Assembly (NCBI RefSeq): GCF_000231445.1
Contig: NZ_AGFR01000013.1
Coordinates: 1-34,778, forward strand
Length of the DNA: 34,778 nucleotides
Direction of reading: 5' to 3'
From: Commensalibacter intestini A911
Lineage (GTDB): Bacteria; Pseudomonadota; Alphaproteobacteria; Acetobacterales; Acetobacteraceae
Of the stretch, positions 1 to 8,258 are shown one piece after another. A program made the translations under genes and the position numbers. The notes under the pieces were generated by a model that was not told the origin of the DNA, did no database searches, and saw nothing but the letters and a program-made list of their open reading frames with translations. How positions within the stretch are numbered: position 1 is the stretch's first letter; every line of letters begins with the position of its first letter.

Positions 1-213
1 TTCGCAGATGCTCTTGCAGATCAAATTGTTACTGCTATTGGTCTTGCATACATGCACGGTATCGACATTGAGGGCGCATTAAACGAGGTAAACCGTTCTA
101 ACTGGTCAAAGTTTGTCGATGGTAAGCCTGTATTTGATGAAAATGGCAAGATTAAAAAAGGTGATGGATATACACCGCCTGATCTTAGTAAGTTTGCGGG
201 AGATAAAAAATGA
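1..213 (+). CDS. MazG-like / phosphoribosyl-ATP pyrophosphohydrolase-like phage protein (3' part)
   Basis: The reading frame enters at base 1 and stops at TGA 211-213, leaving the last 70 residues of a protein whose 5' part lies outside the window. The visible part starts with a helix containing DALADQIVTAIGLAY, followed by EVNRSNWSKFVDGKPVF, a Gly/Lys turn and a final YTPPDLSKF. This matches the C-terminal half of the all-alpha NTP pyrophosphohydrolase (MazG/PRA-PH) proteins that phages often carry, which hydrolyse nucleoside triphosphates to monophosphates and pyrophosphate. The metal-binding EExxE part would be upstream and is not visible. Its stop codon overlaps the next small ORF (ATGA), and an excisionase-like gene and an integrase follow, so it probably belongs to a prophage extending to the left. 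Family assignment is by motif resemblance only. Confidence 0.65.
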   Translation, partial: FADALADQIVTAIGLAYMHGIDIEGALNEVNRSNWSKFVDGKPVFDENGKIKKGDGYTPPDLSKFAGDKK

Positions 214-266
214 CACAAAAAGTTACACGATATTTAAAAGCTAAGGACATTATGGAGGGTGATTGA
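210..266 (+). CDS. possible 18-residue peptide between the MazG-like and excisionase-like genes
   Basis: An ATG at 210 overlaps the upstream stop (ATGA) and opens an 18-codon frame ending in TGA 264-266, whose last base is the first base of the next gene's ATG. The peptide would be MTQKVTRYLKAKDIMEGD. The overlaps at both ends are what translational coupling in a compact phage operon looks like. The downstream gene's ribosome-binding site (GGAGG, 254-258) lies inside this frame. No function can be assigned, and it may be only a spacer ORF. Confidence 0.3.
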   Translation: MTQKVTRYLKAKDIMEGD

Positions 267-493
267 TGGAAACAACAAAAAAAGTTATTGGATATAAAGA
301 GTTGGCTGAGATATTAGGATGTTCACCAAAATATTTGCCCGTACTAAGACGTGAACACCCAGAAAGAGTGCCTCCACATACCAGAACGTCAAAAACAAAA
401 TGGCATGTTGATACAGTCAATGAATGGCTTAAAGATGATAAAAACAATAAATCAAGTCGTGGTCGTCCTAAAAATAAATATAATATCTTCTAA
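266..493 (+). CDS. small excisionase/AlpA-like DNA-binding protein
   Basis: A 75-residue basic protein starts at ATG 266, preceded by a well-placed GGAGGG (254-259). A TTG at 263 is possible but worse. The N-terminal half, with GYKELAEILGCSPKYLPVLR, reads as a helix-turn-helix of the MerR/AlpA/excisionase type. It is followed by a short wing, HVDTVNEWL, and a basic tail with SRGRPKNK that could contact the minor groove. The gene runs tail to tail with the integrase and overlaps it by 4 bp, the usual partner of a tyrosine recombinase. The role as recombination directionality factor is inferred from size, fold and neighbour. A small transcriptional regulator is the alternative. Confidence 0.6.
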   Translation: METTKKVIGYKELAEILGCSPKYLPVLRREHPERVPPHTRTSKTKWHVDTVNEWLKDDKNNKSSRGRPKNKYNIF

Positions 494-1500
494 TCTAATT
501 TCTTGGCAATTTTACTAACGTCTGGATTATAATAAGTTCTTCTTAACAAATTAATATCTTTATGTCCTGTTAGAGCAGACAACTCCAAAGGATTAGAAAG
601 TTTTTCAGAAAATTGCGTAGTAGCCTCTCGTCTTGCATCATGGAATCTTATATTTTCTAATCCTACTGCGATCTTGGCTTTTCTAAATGTAGAACTTAAC
701 ACATCTGGAGTAATTGCAACAACTCTGATGTTTTTATTTTGAGGAATTAATAATCTTAGCAAAGATTTAGCTTTAGTAGATAAAGGAACATTTCTTTCAT
801 CTCCATTCTTTGTCATATCAAGATGAATATAAGATTCCTCAAGATATAAATCCCCCCATGTAAAGGAACATATTTCTCCTCTACGCATCGCTGTTGCCAA
901 GGCAAAACAAAAAGCAAAAGCTACCCATTGACTTGTCGTTGTAGGTGGCGTTTTCATATCCCAATTAAGTTGCTCAACAATCTTTAGCTTATTTTCCTCT
1001 GATATTCGTTGACTACGTGGCCTTGGATTTTTAGGTTGTTGAATCATTTTAACGGGATTGTATGGTAAATCAACCCCCCATTCTTTAATAGCCGTGTTTA
1101 AAATCCCCGATATTAAGATTAACTCTCGTTTGACAGTCAAAGGTTGAACTTCGGTTAATCTTTTATCTCGCCAATTAGCCATCACTTTATTTGTTAATTT
1201 CTCGATAGGGATTAAGAAAGTAGAATCTCGACACAGTTTCTCGATTCTAATCTTTTCTTTAATGAAACCTCTTTTTTTTGGTGAAACTGTATTTTTATAC
1301 TTCTCGAATATATCAACAACACTTAATGCCTCATTCACAATAATTTCTTGATTAAGGTTTTCATCGTTTAAAATCATTGCTTCCATTTGATAGGCCCATA
1401 TCTCTGCTTGAGCTTTAGTATCAAACGTTGCAGATAAACGTTTGCCTTTTCGACTAATCTGGACACGATAAGAGCCGTTTCTTTTAATAATAGTTGCCAT
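490..1500 (-). CDS. int: site-specific tyrosine integrase
   Basis: A 336-residue phage-type tyrosine recombinase. The N-terminus (about residues 5-50) has an arm-binding-like beta domain, residues 60-150 look like a SAM-like core-binding domain, and the rest is catalytic. The active-site set is visible: Arg206 in ATAMRRGEI, Lys231 in the beta-hairpin TKNGDERNVPL, His287 and Arg290 in RFHDARRE, His313 in ALTGHKD, and the nucleophilic Tyr323 in RRTYYNP. It therefore looks complete and active. A good Shine-Dalgarno (AAAGAGG) sits 7-8 bases before the ATG. It would integrate and excise the element that extends left of the window. The element's right end probably lies in the 208 bases between its start and phoR, but no attachment core can be proven from one end. 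Confidence 0.93.
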   Translation of the reverse strand: MATIIKRNGSYRVQISRKGKRLSATFDTKAQAEIWAYQMEAMILNDENLNQEIIVNEALSVVDIFEKYKNTVSPKKRGFIKEKIRIEKLCRDSTFLIPIEKLTNKVMANWRDKRLTEVQPLTVKRELILISGILNTAIKEWGVDLPYNPVKMIQQPKNPRPRSQRISEENKLKIVEQLNWDMKTPPTTTSQWVAFAFCFALATAMRRGEICSFTWGDLYLEESYIHLDMTKNGDERNVPLSTKAKSLLRLLIPQNKNIRVVAITPDVLSSTFRKAKIAVGLENIRFHDARREATTQFSEKLSNPLELSALTGHKDINLLRRTYYNPDVSKIAKKLD

Positions 1501-1532
1501 GATATACCTCTTTAATACGATTCTTTTTTTTG

Positions 1533-1561
1533 ATTATATCATGGTGTAATTTGGTGTAAAA
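1533..1561 (-). promoter_or_regulatory. putative integrase promoter with tandem TTACACC repeats
   Basis: On the minus strand a perfect -10 hexamer TATAAT (1538-1533) is preceded, about 17 bases upstream, by a weak -35 TTTTAC (1561-1556). The spacer carries two direct copies of TTACACC exactly 10 bases apart (plus-strand GGTGTAA at 1543-1549 and 1553-1559), so both face the same side of the helix. This arrangement suits an operator for an autoregulator or integrase/excisionase arm sites. The function is inferred. Confidence 0.45.
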
Positions 1562-1652
1562 TATATTAAAAAAAGTAGTAAAATAGGGTGTTTTTATTAA
1601 AAAATATAGCGTATAAACCATTGAATTTAAATAATATTTAATAAAATCAATA

Positions 1653-1673
1653 TGTTAGTAACGCTCTCTAACA
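1653..1673 (-). terminator. weak hairpin downstream of phoR
   Basis: The inverted repeat TGTTAG / CTAACA (1653-1658 and 1668-1673, 9-base loop) lies 36 bases past the phoR stop and is followed on the minus strand by T-rich sequence. It could be a weak terminator for the pst-pho operon. The stem is short and the region is also where the element boundary should lie, so the call is tentative. Confidence 0.3.
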
Positions 1674-1708
1674 GCACCATTTTCCCCTTATAATTTAAAT
1701 AATTGATG

Positions 1709-2971
1709 TCATGTATAATGCATGGGAAACCATATTGAAAAACAGCTTCCTTCTCCAAGCTGACTTTCGATAAAAAGTGCCCCTTTATGACGTGTTACCA
1801 AATGCTTTACAATGGCAAGTCCCAATCCTGTTCCTCCATTTTTATCATCAGCACGATAAAAACGTTCCGTTAAACGAGGAATATGATTCTTTTCAATCCC
1901 AGGTCCATTATCTGTAATCGAAACAACCCATCCTAAGCCTGGCCATTTCAAACTATCCTCTGAAAAAGATAATCTACAAAGAATCTTCGCATCTTTATTA
2001 TTTCCTAAAGGTGCATATCGAATAGCATTTTCTAGTAAATTATGAAAAATCTGGAAAAGCTGATCTCTATCTGCAAAAATCTCTACGTCTTGCGCCTCAA
2101 CATCATCTTGATACTCTAAAATAATTCCAGCTTGCTTGATCTTTAAGTGTGCTTCTTGCGCAATTTGTTGAAGAATCTGCTTTAAATCGACTTGATCTGT
2201 TAAAAGTCGATATTCATCGCGTTCCACTCGAGATAAGCTTAACAATCCATTTGTTAAACGAATCATACGCCCAACTTGCTGTTGCATAATTTCTAGAAAT
2301 TGCTTTTGTGTTTGTGGATCATCAACCCCTCCCCCTAATAAGGTTTGAATAAATCCATCTAAAGAAGTCAAAGGAGTACGCAACTCATGACTGGCATGCG
2401 CAATAAAATCACTACGCATTTGATTTAAAAGTTCAGATTGACTTTGATCAATCAATGTCACCACCAAAACATTGTGCAAAATATGCGTTGGCTCGTAAGT
2501 ATTTAACATTAACTTAAAATGATATGGTTTAGGCAAATCCAAATGGATTTCTATTTCTGGAACTGGAGAAACCACATAGTCCTCTATCGTCTGAAAAAAT
2601 ACTGGATGTCTTAACAGATCTAAGATCACATCATTAAAATGATCTTGCATATAAATATTTTTTTCATAAGCAATAGAATTAGCAACTAAAGGAAAATTTT
2701 TCTTCAGTTGATTTCTAACCGAAATAGAAGCACTTGCATATTCATGCGCAACCAGTAAAATGGGGGTTTGAATATGATCGATTGCTTGTTTTAAAGCTGT
2801 AAACGCCACATCAAAACGATAAGCATCATTTGTAACGTCCTCTTGCTTTACTTCAATCGTTTTTTGTCGAAGCCCATGTAGCAACAGCCACATAAAAAAG
2901 AGAAATACTCCAGCAGCAATAACACTAATAAAGAATTCAACTATAGATGCATCACTGAACATCAAGCGCAT
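1709..2971 (-). CDS. phoR: phosphate regulon sensor histidine kinase PhoR
   Basis: A 420-residue sensor kinase that in this family phosphorylates PhoB when phosphate is low. One clear membrane segment is visible (about residues 11-34), followed by a PAS-like region (60-175), a dimerisation/phosphotransfer helix with the phospho-accepting His195 in SHELRTPL, and an ATPase domain with an N box (HNLLENAIRYAP), a G1 box (DNGPGI) and a G2 box (GGTGLGLAIVKHL). All catalytic motifs look intact. It overlaps the end of phoB by 20 bases if the first ATG (2971) is used. A second in-frame ATG at 2962, better spaced from GGA, is equally possible. It is the last gene of the pstSCAB-phoU-phoB-phoR run, so its assignment as PhoR rests on both motifs and context. 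Confidence 0.93.
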   Translation of the reverse strand: MRLMFSDASIVEFFISVIAAGVFLFFMWLLLHGLRQKTIEVKQEDVTNDAYRFDVAFTALKQAIDHIQTPILLVAHEYASASISVRNQLKKNFPLVANSIAYEKNIYMQDHFNDVILDLLRHPVFFQTIEDYVVSPVPEIEIHLDLPKPYHFKLMLNTYEPTHILHNVLVVTLIDQSQSELLNQMRSDFIAHASHELRTPLTSLDGFIQTLLGGGVDDPQTQKQFLEIMQQQVGRMIRLTNGLLSLSRVERDEYRLLTDQVDLKQILQQIAQEAHLKIKQAGIILEYQDDVEAQDVEIFADRDQLFQIFHNLLENAIRYAPLGNNKDAKILCRLSFSEDSLKWPGLGWVVSITDNGPGIEKNHIPRLTERFYRADDKNGGTGLGLAIVKHLVTRHKGALFIESQLGEGSCFSIWFPMHYT

Positions 2972-3650
2972 ATCCAGCAGAACGAATCGTTCGAATAATA
3001 TCGCGCTCTCCGCCTGCGTTTAGCTCTTTTCTAAGCCGTAAAATATGAACATCAACCGTTCGAATTTCAACATTCATATTCTCCCCCCAAACTGCAATTA
3101 ATAAGTCCTCACGAGAAAATACTTTTTTAGGACTACGCAAAAAATATTCCAACATTTTATATTCAGTCGGGCCAAGATTTAAAACGCGCTCTCCACGATA
3201 AACGCGATGCTCTGATGCTTTAAAAAGAATATCTTCAAATTGTAAATGATCTTCTTGAGTCTTTGTTTCCACTTTAGAGCGCCGAAGAACTGCTTTTAAT
3301 CTCAGCAACAACGTATCGATACTGAATGGTTTGGTAATATAATCATCAACACCAACATCAAAGGCTGATACCTCGTCGTTTTCTTCTCCTCTTGCGGTCA
3401 ACATAATCACCGCCAAAGAAGAAAACTCCTCTTGATTACGAATATAATGACAAATATCTAACCCTGTCCCACCGGGTAAATTCCAATCCAAAATCAGTGC
3501 AGAATATGAATTTTGTTGAATATACGATAAAGCCTCAGCATAGCTTCCAGCAACATCGACCTTATAACCTTTTTTAACGAGATTATACTGTAACAACAAA
3601 GCTATAGAAGCATCATCCTCAACAATCAGAATATTGGCTAAAATACTCAT
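2952..3650 (-). CDS. phoB: phosphate regulon response regulator PhoB
   Basis: A 232-residue OmpR/PhoB-type regulator that binds Pho boxes when phosphorylated. The receiver domain (about 5-120) has the acidic pocket VEDD, phospho-accepting Asp55 in LILDWNLPG, Thr85 in MLTARG and Lys107 in DYITKPF. The C-terminal winged helix (about 130-230) contains LGPTEYKMLEYFL and RTVDVHILRLRKEL. ATG 3650 is the best start: AAGGA sits 6 bases upstream and the ATG shares one base with the phoU stop (TGATG). A GTG one codon earlier is possible. Coupled translation with phoU upstream and phoR downstream fits a single operon. Confidence 0.95.
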   Translation of the reverse strand: MSILANILIVEDDASIALLLQYNLVKKGYKVDVAGSYAEALSYIQQNSYSALILDWNLPGGTGLDICHYIRNQEEFSSLAVIMLTARGEENDEVSAFDVGVDDYITKPFSIDTLLLRLKAVLRRSKVETKTQEDHLQFEDILFKASEHRVYRGERVLNLGPTEYKMLEYFLRSPKKVFSREDLLIAVWGENMNVEIRTVDVHILRLRKELNAGGERDIIRTIRSAGYALDVQ

Positions 3651-4372
3651 CACGCGTCCTTATCATCCTCTATCACATCTACGGGACCTACACGTTGATA
3701 AGGCAACGTATCCCCTGTAAAAACATAATAATAATTTTCTACGATATTCGTAATATGATCGCCTATTCTTTCTAAATTTTTTACCATAAATAATAAATGA
3801 GAACATACTAAAATATATTGAGGCTCTTTTGCCATTAAATCCGTCAATTCAGTAAATACAGACAAATATAAATCATCAATTAAATTATCTGCATTCCATA
3901 AATGCAGCATCATTTTTTGATCTTGTTGCGTAATTGCAATCACAACTTGACGTAAATTCTCTTGAACTTGTCTTCCCATTGTTAATAAACCTGACAAAGA
4001 AACACTCTCTGGAATAGTCTTGATTTGTACAATTCGACGACATGTTCCTGCTATCAAATCCCCAATACGCTCTAAATCAACACTCACTTTAAACGCAGAA
4101 ACAATTTCTCGCAAATCAATCGCCATCGGCGAACGTAGTGCTAAAATTTGAATTGAAAACGCACTAATCATGCGTTCATATGCATCTACCTCAATATCTT
4201 GTAACGCAATCTCATACGCAGTATCGACTTTACGCTCTTTCAAAACAACCAATGTTTGTGCCAACTGATTTTCAACCATACCAAACATCCGCAAAATCAT
4301 ACTGCGTAACTGCTCTAATTCTTGTTCATAACGACTGATTGTATGTTCTGGAAGTTTCTCTTTCATCATCAT
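3650..4372 (-). CDS. phoU: phosphate signalling complex protein PhoU
   Basis: A protein of about 240 residues built of two similar three-helix PhoU repeats. Each repeat carries the acidic and hydrophobic motifs typical of the family, for example LRSPMAIDLREIVSAFKVSVD with ERIGD in the first half and NLERIGDHITNI in the second. PhoU links the PstSCAB transporter to PhoR and dampens kinase activity when phosphate is plentiful. Three consecutive ATG codons (4372, 4369, 4366) follow an AGGAA, and the third has the best spacing, so the start is uncertain by two codons. Its stop overlaps the phoB start, and pstB ends only 9 bases upstream. Confidence 0.95.
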   Translation of the reverse strand: MMMKEKLPEHTISRYEQELEQLRSMILRMFGMVENQLAQTLVVLKERKVDTAYEIALQDIEVDAYERMISAFSIQILALRSPMAIDLREIVSAFKVSVDLERIGDLIAGTCRRIVQIKTIPESVSLSGLLTMGRQVQENLRQVVIAITQQDQKMMLHLWNADNLIDDLYLSVFTELTDLMAKEPQYILVCSHLLFMVKNLERIGDHITNIVENYYYVFTGDTLPYQRVGPVDVIEDDKDA

Positions 4373-4381
4373 TTCCTATTC

Positions 4382-5146
4382 TTACCCAAAACGTCCCGTA
4401 ATATAATCATGCGTTTTTGCTTGTGATGGTTTGGTAAATAAAATTGCAGCATCATTCATCTCTACCAATTCCCCAGAATAAAAGAACGCAACTTTATCCG
4501 CACAACGTGCAGCCTGTTGTAAATTATGCGTCACAAGAACAATCGTATGATTCTCTTTTAAAATATCCAATAACTCTTCAATTTTTGCGGTTGAAACAGG
4601 ATCTAACGCAGAGGTCGGCTCATCCAATAACAAAACTTCGGGTTCCACCGCTAAGGCTCTGGCAATACATAAACGTTGTTGCTGCCCCCCAGAAAGTCCC
4701 AAAGCAGAACGATGTAAACGATCTTTAACCTCATCCCACAAAGCCACTTGTCGCAATACTTTTTCTATCTTTTCTTGAATACGTGCAGAGGATGGGCGCT
4801 CATAAAGTTTAATCCCAAATGCAATATTTTCGTAAATAGACATACTAAAAGGGGTTGTTTTTTGAAACACCATCCCAACACGAGATCGAAGAATATTCAA
4901 ATCAATATCTTTATCGAGAATATTAACACCATCAAACAACACTTCCCCTTTTGCTTGTTGATTAGGATATAAATCATACATCCTGTTTAACATTCTCAAG
5001 AGGGTGGATTTCCCACATCCAGAAGGACCAATCATTGCAGTAACTTTTTTCGCATGGATATCAAAGTTAATATCCCTAAGCGCATGGTAGGCACCATAAT
5101 AAAAATCAACTTTTTTAATGGAAATGGCAACATCATTAGCCGTCAT
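4382..5146 (-). CDS. pstB: phosphate ABC transporter ATP-binding protein PstB
   Basis: A 254-residue ABC ATPase that powers high-affinity phosphate import on the inner face of the membrane. It shows the Walker [10 protein letters not shown], a Q-loop (VFQKTTPF), the signature LSGGQQQRL, the Walker [13 protein letters not shown] and the switch His in LVTHNL. The N-terminal [15 protein letters not shown] and the C-terminal [11 protein letters not shown] are characteristic of PstB. Length is normal for the family. The start lies two bases past the pstA stop, with an AAAGGA inside the pstA end serving as ribosome-binding site. Confidence 0.97.
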   Translation of the reverse strand: MTANDVAISIKKVDFYYGAYHALRDINFDIHAKKVTAMIGPSGCGKSTLLRMLNRMYDLYPNQQAKGEVLFDGVNILDKDIDLNILRSRVGMVFQKTTPFSMSIYENIAFGIKLYERPSSARIQEKIEKVLRQVALWDEVKDRLHRSALGLSGGQQQRLCIARALAVEPEVLLLDEPTSALDPVSTAKIEELLDILKENHTIVLVTHNLQQAARCADKVAFFYSGELVEMNDAAILFTKPSQAKTHDYITGRFG

Positions 5147-5148
5147 AT

Positions 5149-6024
5149 TTATTGATCCTTTTTCCGACGTCTATCCACATATATTCGGGCAATTAAATTT
5201 AAACATAAAACAAAAATAGTAATAACCAACGCTGCCGTCCAAGCCAGTTGTATCCACGTATCATCGGCAGAATCAGCATATTGATAAATCGTTAACGGAA
5301 GGCTCGCCATCGGTTTAAAGATATTCCAACTCCAGTCAGAATTTCCAAGGGATGTAAATAATAAAGGTGCTGTTTCACCTGCTATTCTAGAGATTGCTAA
5401 TAAAATCCCTGTAATCACCCCACCTCTTGCTGCGGGAAGACAAACCCATAAAATGACTTTCCATTTCGGAGCCCCCAACGCAAAGCCAGCCTCATGAATA
5501 GCACTAGGAACCATATTCAATGCTTCTTCGGTTGTTCTAGCAATCACGGGCAAGGCTAATACAGCTAGCGAACAAGATCCTGCAAATGCTGAATATCCAA
5601 ACGTCATGACCAATAAAATATAAACAAACAACCCAATTAAAATAGAAGGCACAGACATCATCATATCGGCAATAAAGCGAATTACAGCACTTAATTTCTT
5701 ATTACTACATTCTGCTAGAAAAATACCGCCCATAATCCCCAAAGGAATTGCAATCAATGTTGCTAATCCAACTTGAATTAAACTTCCTAAGATCGGATTT
5801 AATAATCCTCCTGGTAATCCTTGAGGTGCAGTCATATGCGTTAATGTAAACAATGATAATCCAGATAATCCATTGATAATCAGCGTTGCAAGAATAGAAA
5901 TAAGGATGCAAAGCATGATTAAAATAGTAAAAAATGCAAACACTGTCATGCAATGGTTTTTAATAAACCGCCACCGCATTAAATGAGGAGAGCGCCCTTG
6001 TAATTTATTATGAAGATGTGCCAT
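5149..6024 (-). CDS. pstA: phosphate ABC transporter permease PstA
   Basis: A 291-residue inner-membrane permease with about six hydrophobic segments, the first near residues 27-52. The cytoplasmic EAA loop reads [25 protein letters not shown] (shown here only as EEALNMV...[11 protein letters not shown], about residues 166-188). Length and order match PstA, which forms the phosphate channel with PstC. The N-terminal stretch is basic, as expected for the cytoplasmic side. It lies 12 bases downstream of pstC and 2 bases upstream of pstB. Confidence 0.95.
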   Translation of the reverse strand: MAHLHNKLQGRSPHLMRWRFIKNHCMTVFAFFTILIMLCILISILATLIINGLSGLSLFTLTHMTAPQGLPGGLLNPILGSLIQVGLATLIAIPLGIMGGIFLAECSNKKLSAVIRFIADMMMSVPSILIGLFVYILLVMTFGYSAFAGSCSLAVLALPVIARTTEEALNMVPSAIHEAGFALGAPKWKVILWVCLPAARGGVITGILLAISRIAGETAPLLFTSLGNSDWSWNIFKPMASLPLTIYQYADSADDTWIQLAWTAALVITIFVLCLNLIARIYVDRRRKKDQ

Positions 6025-6036
6025 TTTTATAAAATC

Positions 6037-6987
6037 CTATCGTGATTTTAGCACTTGCTTTAACAAGAGCTGCGAACAAAACAACACAAAGAATGAAATC
6101 ACCATCAATACTGCCCCTAGCGCCATCAACGAAGACATTTTTAAACTACCCGCAGCACTTTCTGAAAATTCCAACGCAATCAAAGAAGCAATCGTATTCG
6201 TTGGCATAAACAGCGACCAACTGACGTGATGCGCATTCCCAATCACAAAAGTAACAGCCATTGTTTCTCCAAGGGCTCTTCCCCATCCTAAAACAACGCC
6301 ACCAACCACGCCTTTTTGCACCCAAGGGAGAATCACTTGATGCATCACTTCCCATTTCGTTGCGCCTAAACTATAAGCACTTTCTTTTAACATGGTCGGC
6401 GTATTGGCAAAGGCCTCTTGCATAATTGCCGTAATAAAAGGCGTAATCATAATTGCTAAAATAAGGCCTGCTGTTAATATCCCTACCCCAAATGTTCCTC
6501 CTGAGAACAACAGATCTAAATAAGGAACAGGCCCGAAAAGATGTTTTAAAAATGGTTGCACATAATGCGCCATTAATGGGACAAGAATAAAGAAACCCCA
6601 CATCCCTAAAATAATTGATGGAATCGCTGCTAATAATTGGGTTGCTGCCGTAATATACCTAGCAATTCTCTGGGGTAATAATTCATTTAAACAATAAGCA
6701 CATCCAAAAGACAAAGGCAGTGCCAAGATCACCCCAATAAAGGAACTCACAAGCGTTCCGATTAAAGCCGTCCCAGCACTAAATTCCTGATTACCTGGAT
6801 TCCAAGTTGTAGAGGTAATAAAATGAAAACCAAAAGCTGAAAAAGCTTGCCTTCCTTGCCAACACAACTCGAAAATAAGCCCCAAGAAAATCAAGAGAAT
6901 CAAAGCCCCACCACACCACATCAAGGATGAGAAAAGATAAGGAATAATTTTCTTTTCAGATTGATAAGCTGATTGTTTAAGACTCAT
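6037..6987 (-). CDS. pstC: phosphate ABC transporter permease PstC
   Basis: A 316-residue inner-membrane permease, partner of PstA. Hydrophobic segments occur throughout, and the EAA-type loop is seen as MLKESAYSLGATKWEV followed by GRALGETMAVTFVIGN, a strong PstC signature. I place the start at ATG 6987, giving MSLKQSAYQ, because this ATG overlaps the pstS stop by one base (TAATG), a normal coupling arrangement. A longer frame begins at 7032 but would overlap pstS by 46 bases, and its extra residues are Arg/Cys-rich and unlike the family. Confidence 0.94.
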   Translation of the reverse strand: MSLKQSAYQSEKKIIPYLFSSLMWCGGALILLIFLGLIFELCWQGRQAFSAFGFHFITSTTWNPGNQEFSAGTALIGTLVSSFIGVILALPLSFGCAYCLNELLPQRIARYITAATQLLAAIPSIILGMWGFFILVPLMAHYVQPFLKHLFGPVPYLDLLFSGGTFGVGILTAGLILAIMITPFITAIMQEAFANTPTMLKESAYSLGATKWEVMHQVILPWVQKGVVGGVVLGWGRALGETMAVTFVIGNAHHVSWSLFMPTNTIASLIALEFSESAAGSLKMSSLMALGAVLMVISFFVLFCSQLLLKQVLKSR

Positions 6988-8048
6988 TATTTTGTCTTTG
7001 CGTCTGTTGAGGAAACCCCTGCATATTCCCAAGTTTTTGCAATTTTTTCTTTCACCACAATCGGTAAAGGAACATAGTGCAGCTTGCTTGCAATCTCATC
7101 CCCATGAGAAAACCCCCACTGGAAGAATTTAGTGACTTCTTTGGAATCTTTATTAAATGCAGGAATTAATACATAAGTCGTTGAAACAATCGGCCAAGAA
7201 TCATCGCCTTTCATATCAATCAAATCAATACTGTAATTTCTTGCATGAATCCAATCCGCAGCTTTTGCCGCGGCTTGAATGGTATCTTCATTAATAGAAA
7301 CAAACTCACCCGCTAGATTTTTTAACTGTGCCGTATTTAAATGATTTTGAAGCGCATATGCATATTCAACATATCCAATGCCACCTTCCATATTTTTAAC
7401 CATTGAAGCAACAGAACCATTGCCACGCCCGCCCATTCCTGTTGGCCAAGCAATAGACGTATTTGAACCAAAAGATTTCTTCCAACCTTCTGATTCTTTA
7501 GACAAATAAGACGTAAATACTTGAGTCGTTCCTGAACCATCAGCACGATAAATAGGTGCAATGTCAATGGCGGACAAAGCAAGATCTTTGTTCATTGCAA
7601 CAATGCGCGGATCATTCCATTTTGTAATTTTTCCTGCATATATATCCGCAATAAGATCACCTGTTAATCTTAATTTATTTTCTTTAATTCCAGGAATGTT
7701 CACAACAACTGCAATACCACCAATCGCCGTCGGAAATTGTACCAAATTCGCTTGACTTAATTGCTCTACCGAAGTCGACATATCCAGCGCACCAAAATTA
7801 ACTGTCTTGGCAATAATTTGATTCTGACCAGCACTAGACCCTAATGGCTGATAATTTACTTTAAGATTTATATCCTTTAACGCACTCGCTGCCCAATTTT
7901 GATAAAGTGGTGCTGCAAAACTAGACCCAACTCCTGTTACTGTCGCAGTATCTTGTGCATGAGCAGAAGGTAAAACAACTGCAAAAAAAGCAAAAGACAA
8001 CCCAATAACAGAAACCATACGCAGATGTTTAGTGTGGAACAAAGACAT
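6987..8048 (-). CDS. pstS: periplasmic phosphate-binding protein PstS
   Basis: A secreted substrate-binding protein for inorganic phosphate, 353 residues from ATG 8048. This start has AAGGAA seven bases upstream, and a start at 8069 has no ribosome site. A signal peptide is clear: basic N-terminus, hydrophobic core VIGLSFAFFAVVL and a cleavage site after SAHA (residue 31). Phosphate-contact motifs are present: GSSFAAP near the mature N-terminus, LGSSAGQNQI, and RADGSGTTQVF. First gene of the pst-pho operon, with a putative Pho box and -10 upstream. Confidence 0.96.
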   Translation of the reverse strand: MSLFHTKHLRMVSVIGLSFAFFAVVLPSAHAQDTATVTGVGSSFAAPLYQNWAASALKDINLKVNYQPLGSSAGQNQIIAKTVNFGALDMSTSVEQLSQANLVQFPTAIGGIAVVVNIPGIKENKLRLTGDLIADIYAGKITKWNDPRIVAMNKDLALSAIDIAPIYRADGSGTTQVFTSYLSKESEGWKKSFGSNTSIAWPTGMGGRGNGSVASMVKNMEGGIGYVEYAYALQNHLNTAQLKNLAGEFVSINEDTIQAAAKAADWIHARNYSIDLIDMKGDDSWPIVSTTYVLIPAFNKDSKEVTKFFQWGFSHGDEIASKLHYVPLPIVVKEKIAKTWEYAGVSSTDAKTK

Positions 8049-8104
8049 AAATATTTCCTTAAAGTTCAATGAAAATCACGCTTACGAGAACTTTACAGAA
8101 AAAA

Positions 8105-8135
8105 AGAATAAATACGTGTGAAGATTTTGTGAAAA
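8105..8135 (-). promoter_or_regulatory. Pho-box-like promoter of pstS
   Basis: On the minus strand, bases 8135-8118 read TTTTCACAAAATCTTCAC: two TTCAC-type half-sites 11 bases apart, matching about 12 of 18 positions of the E. coli PhoB consensus by hand alignment. A -10-like TATTCT follows 7 bases later (8110-8105), and the pstS start is about 57 bases beyond. Spacing fits a PhoB-activated promoter in which the box replaces the -35. The match is imperfect. Confidence 0.45.
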
Positions 8136-8156
8136 ATAATGCCTCATTTTTAACGT

Positions 8157-8174
8157 TTGTCATATAAAATTCAC
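8157..8174 (+). promoter_or_regulatory. Pho-box-like site facing the porin gene
   Basis: TTGTCATATAAAATTCAC on the plus strand matches about 12 of 18 positions of the E. coli Pho box. The first half-site TTGTCAT is the better one. It lies about 85 bases upstream of the porin start and points towards it. No convincing -10 follows at the right distance. With the minus-strand site at 8118-8135 it suggests joint PhoB control of the transporter and porin. Confidence 0.4.
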
Positions 8175-8258
8175 AAAACTATTACCTGAATGCAACCTAA
8201 ACTTTATTTAAATAGGTTAAAAGACCTGTAATCATTTTATGAATTAGGGTTTTCTTTT

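Noticed and set aside
1624-1703. Direct repeat AATTTAAATAAT at 1624-1635 and 1692-1703 as attachment-site copies
   Set aside because: It is AT-only, near-palindromic and lies on one side of the integrase only; the element's other copy would have to be far to the left. Not usable as evidence of att.
6987-7032. Longer PstC start at 7032
   Set aside because: It would overlap pstS by 46 bases, has an odd Arg/Cys-rich N-terminus and competes with a coupled ATG at 6987 that overlaps the pstS stop.
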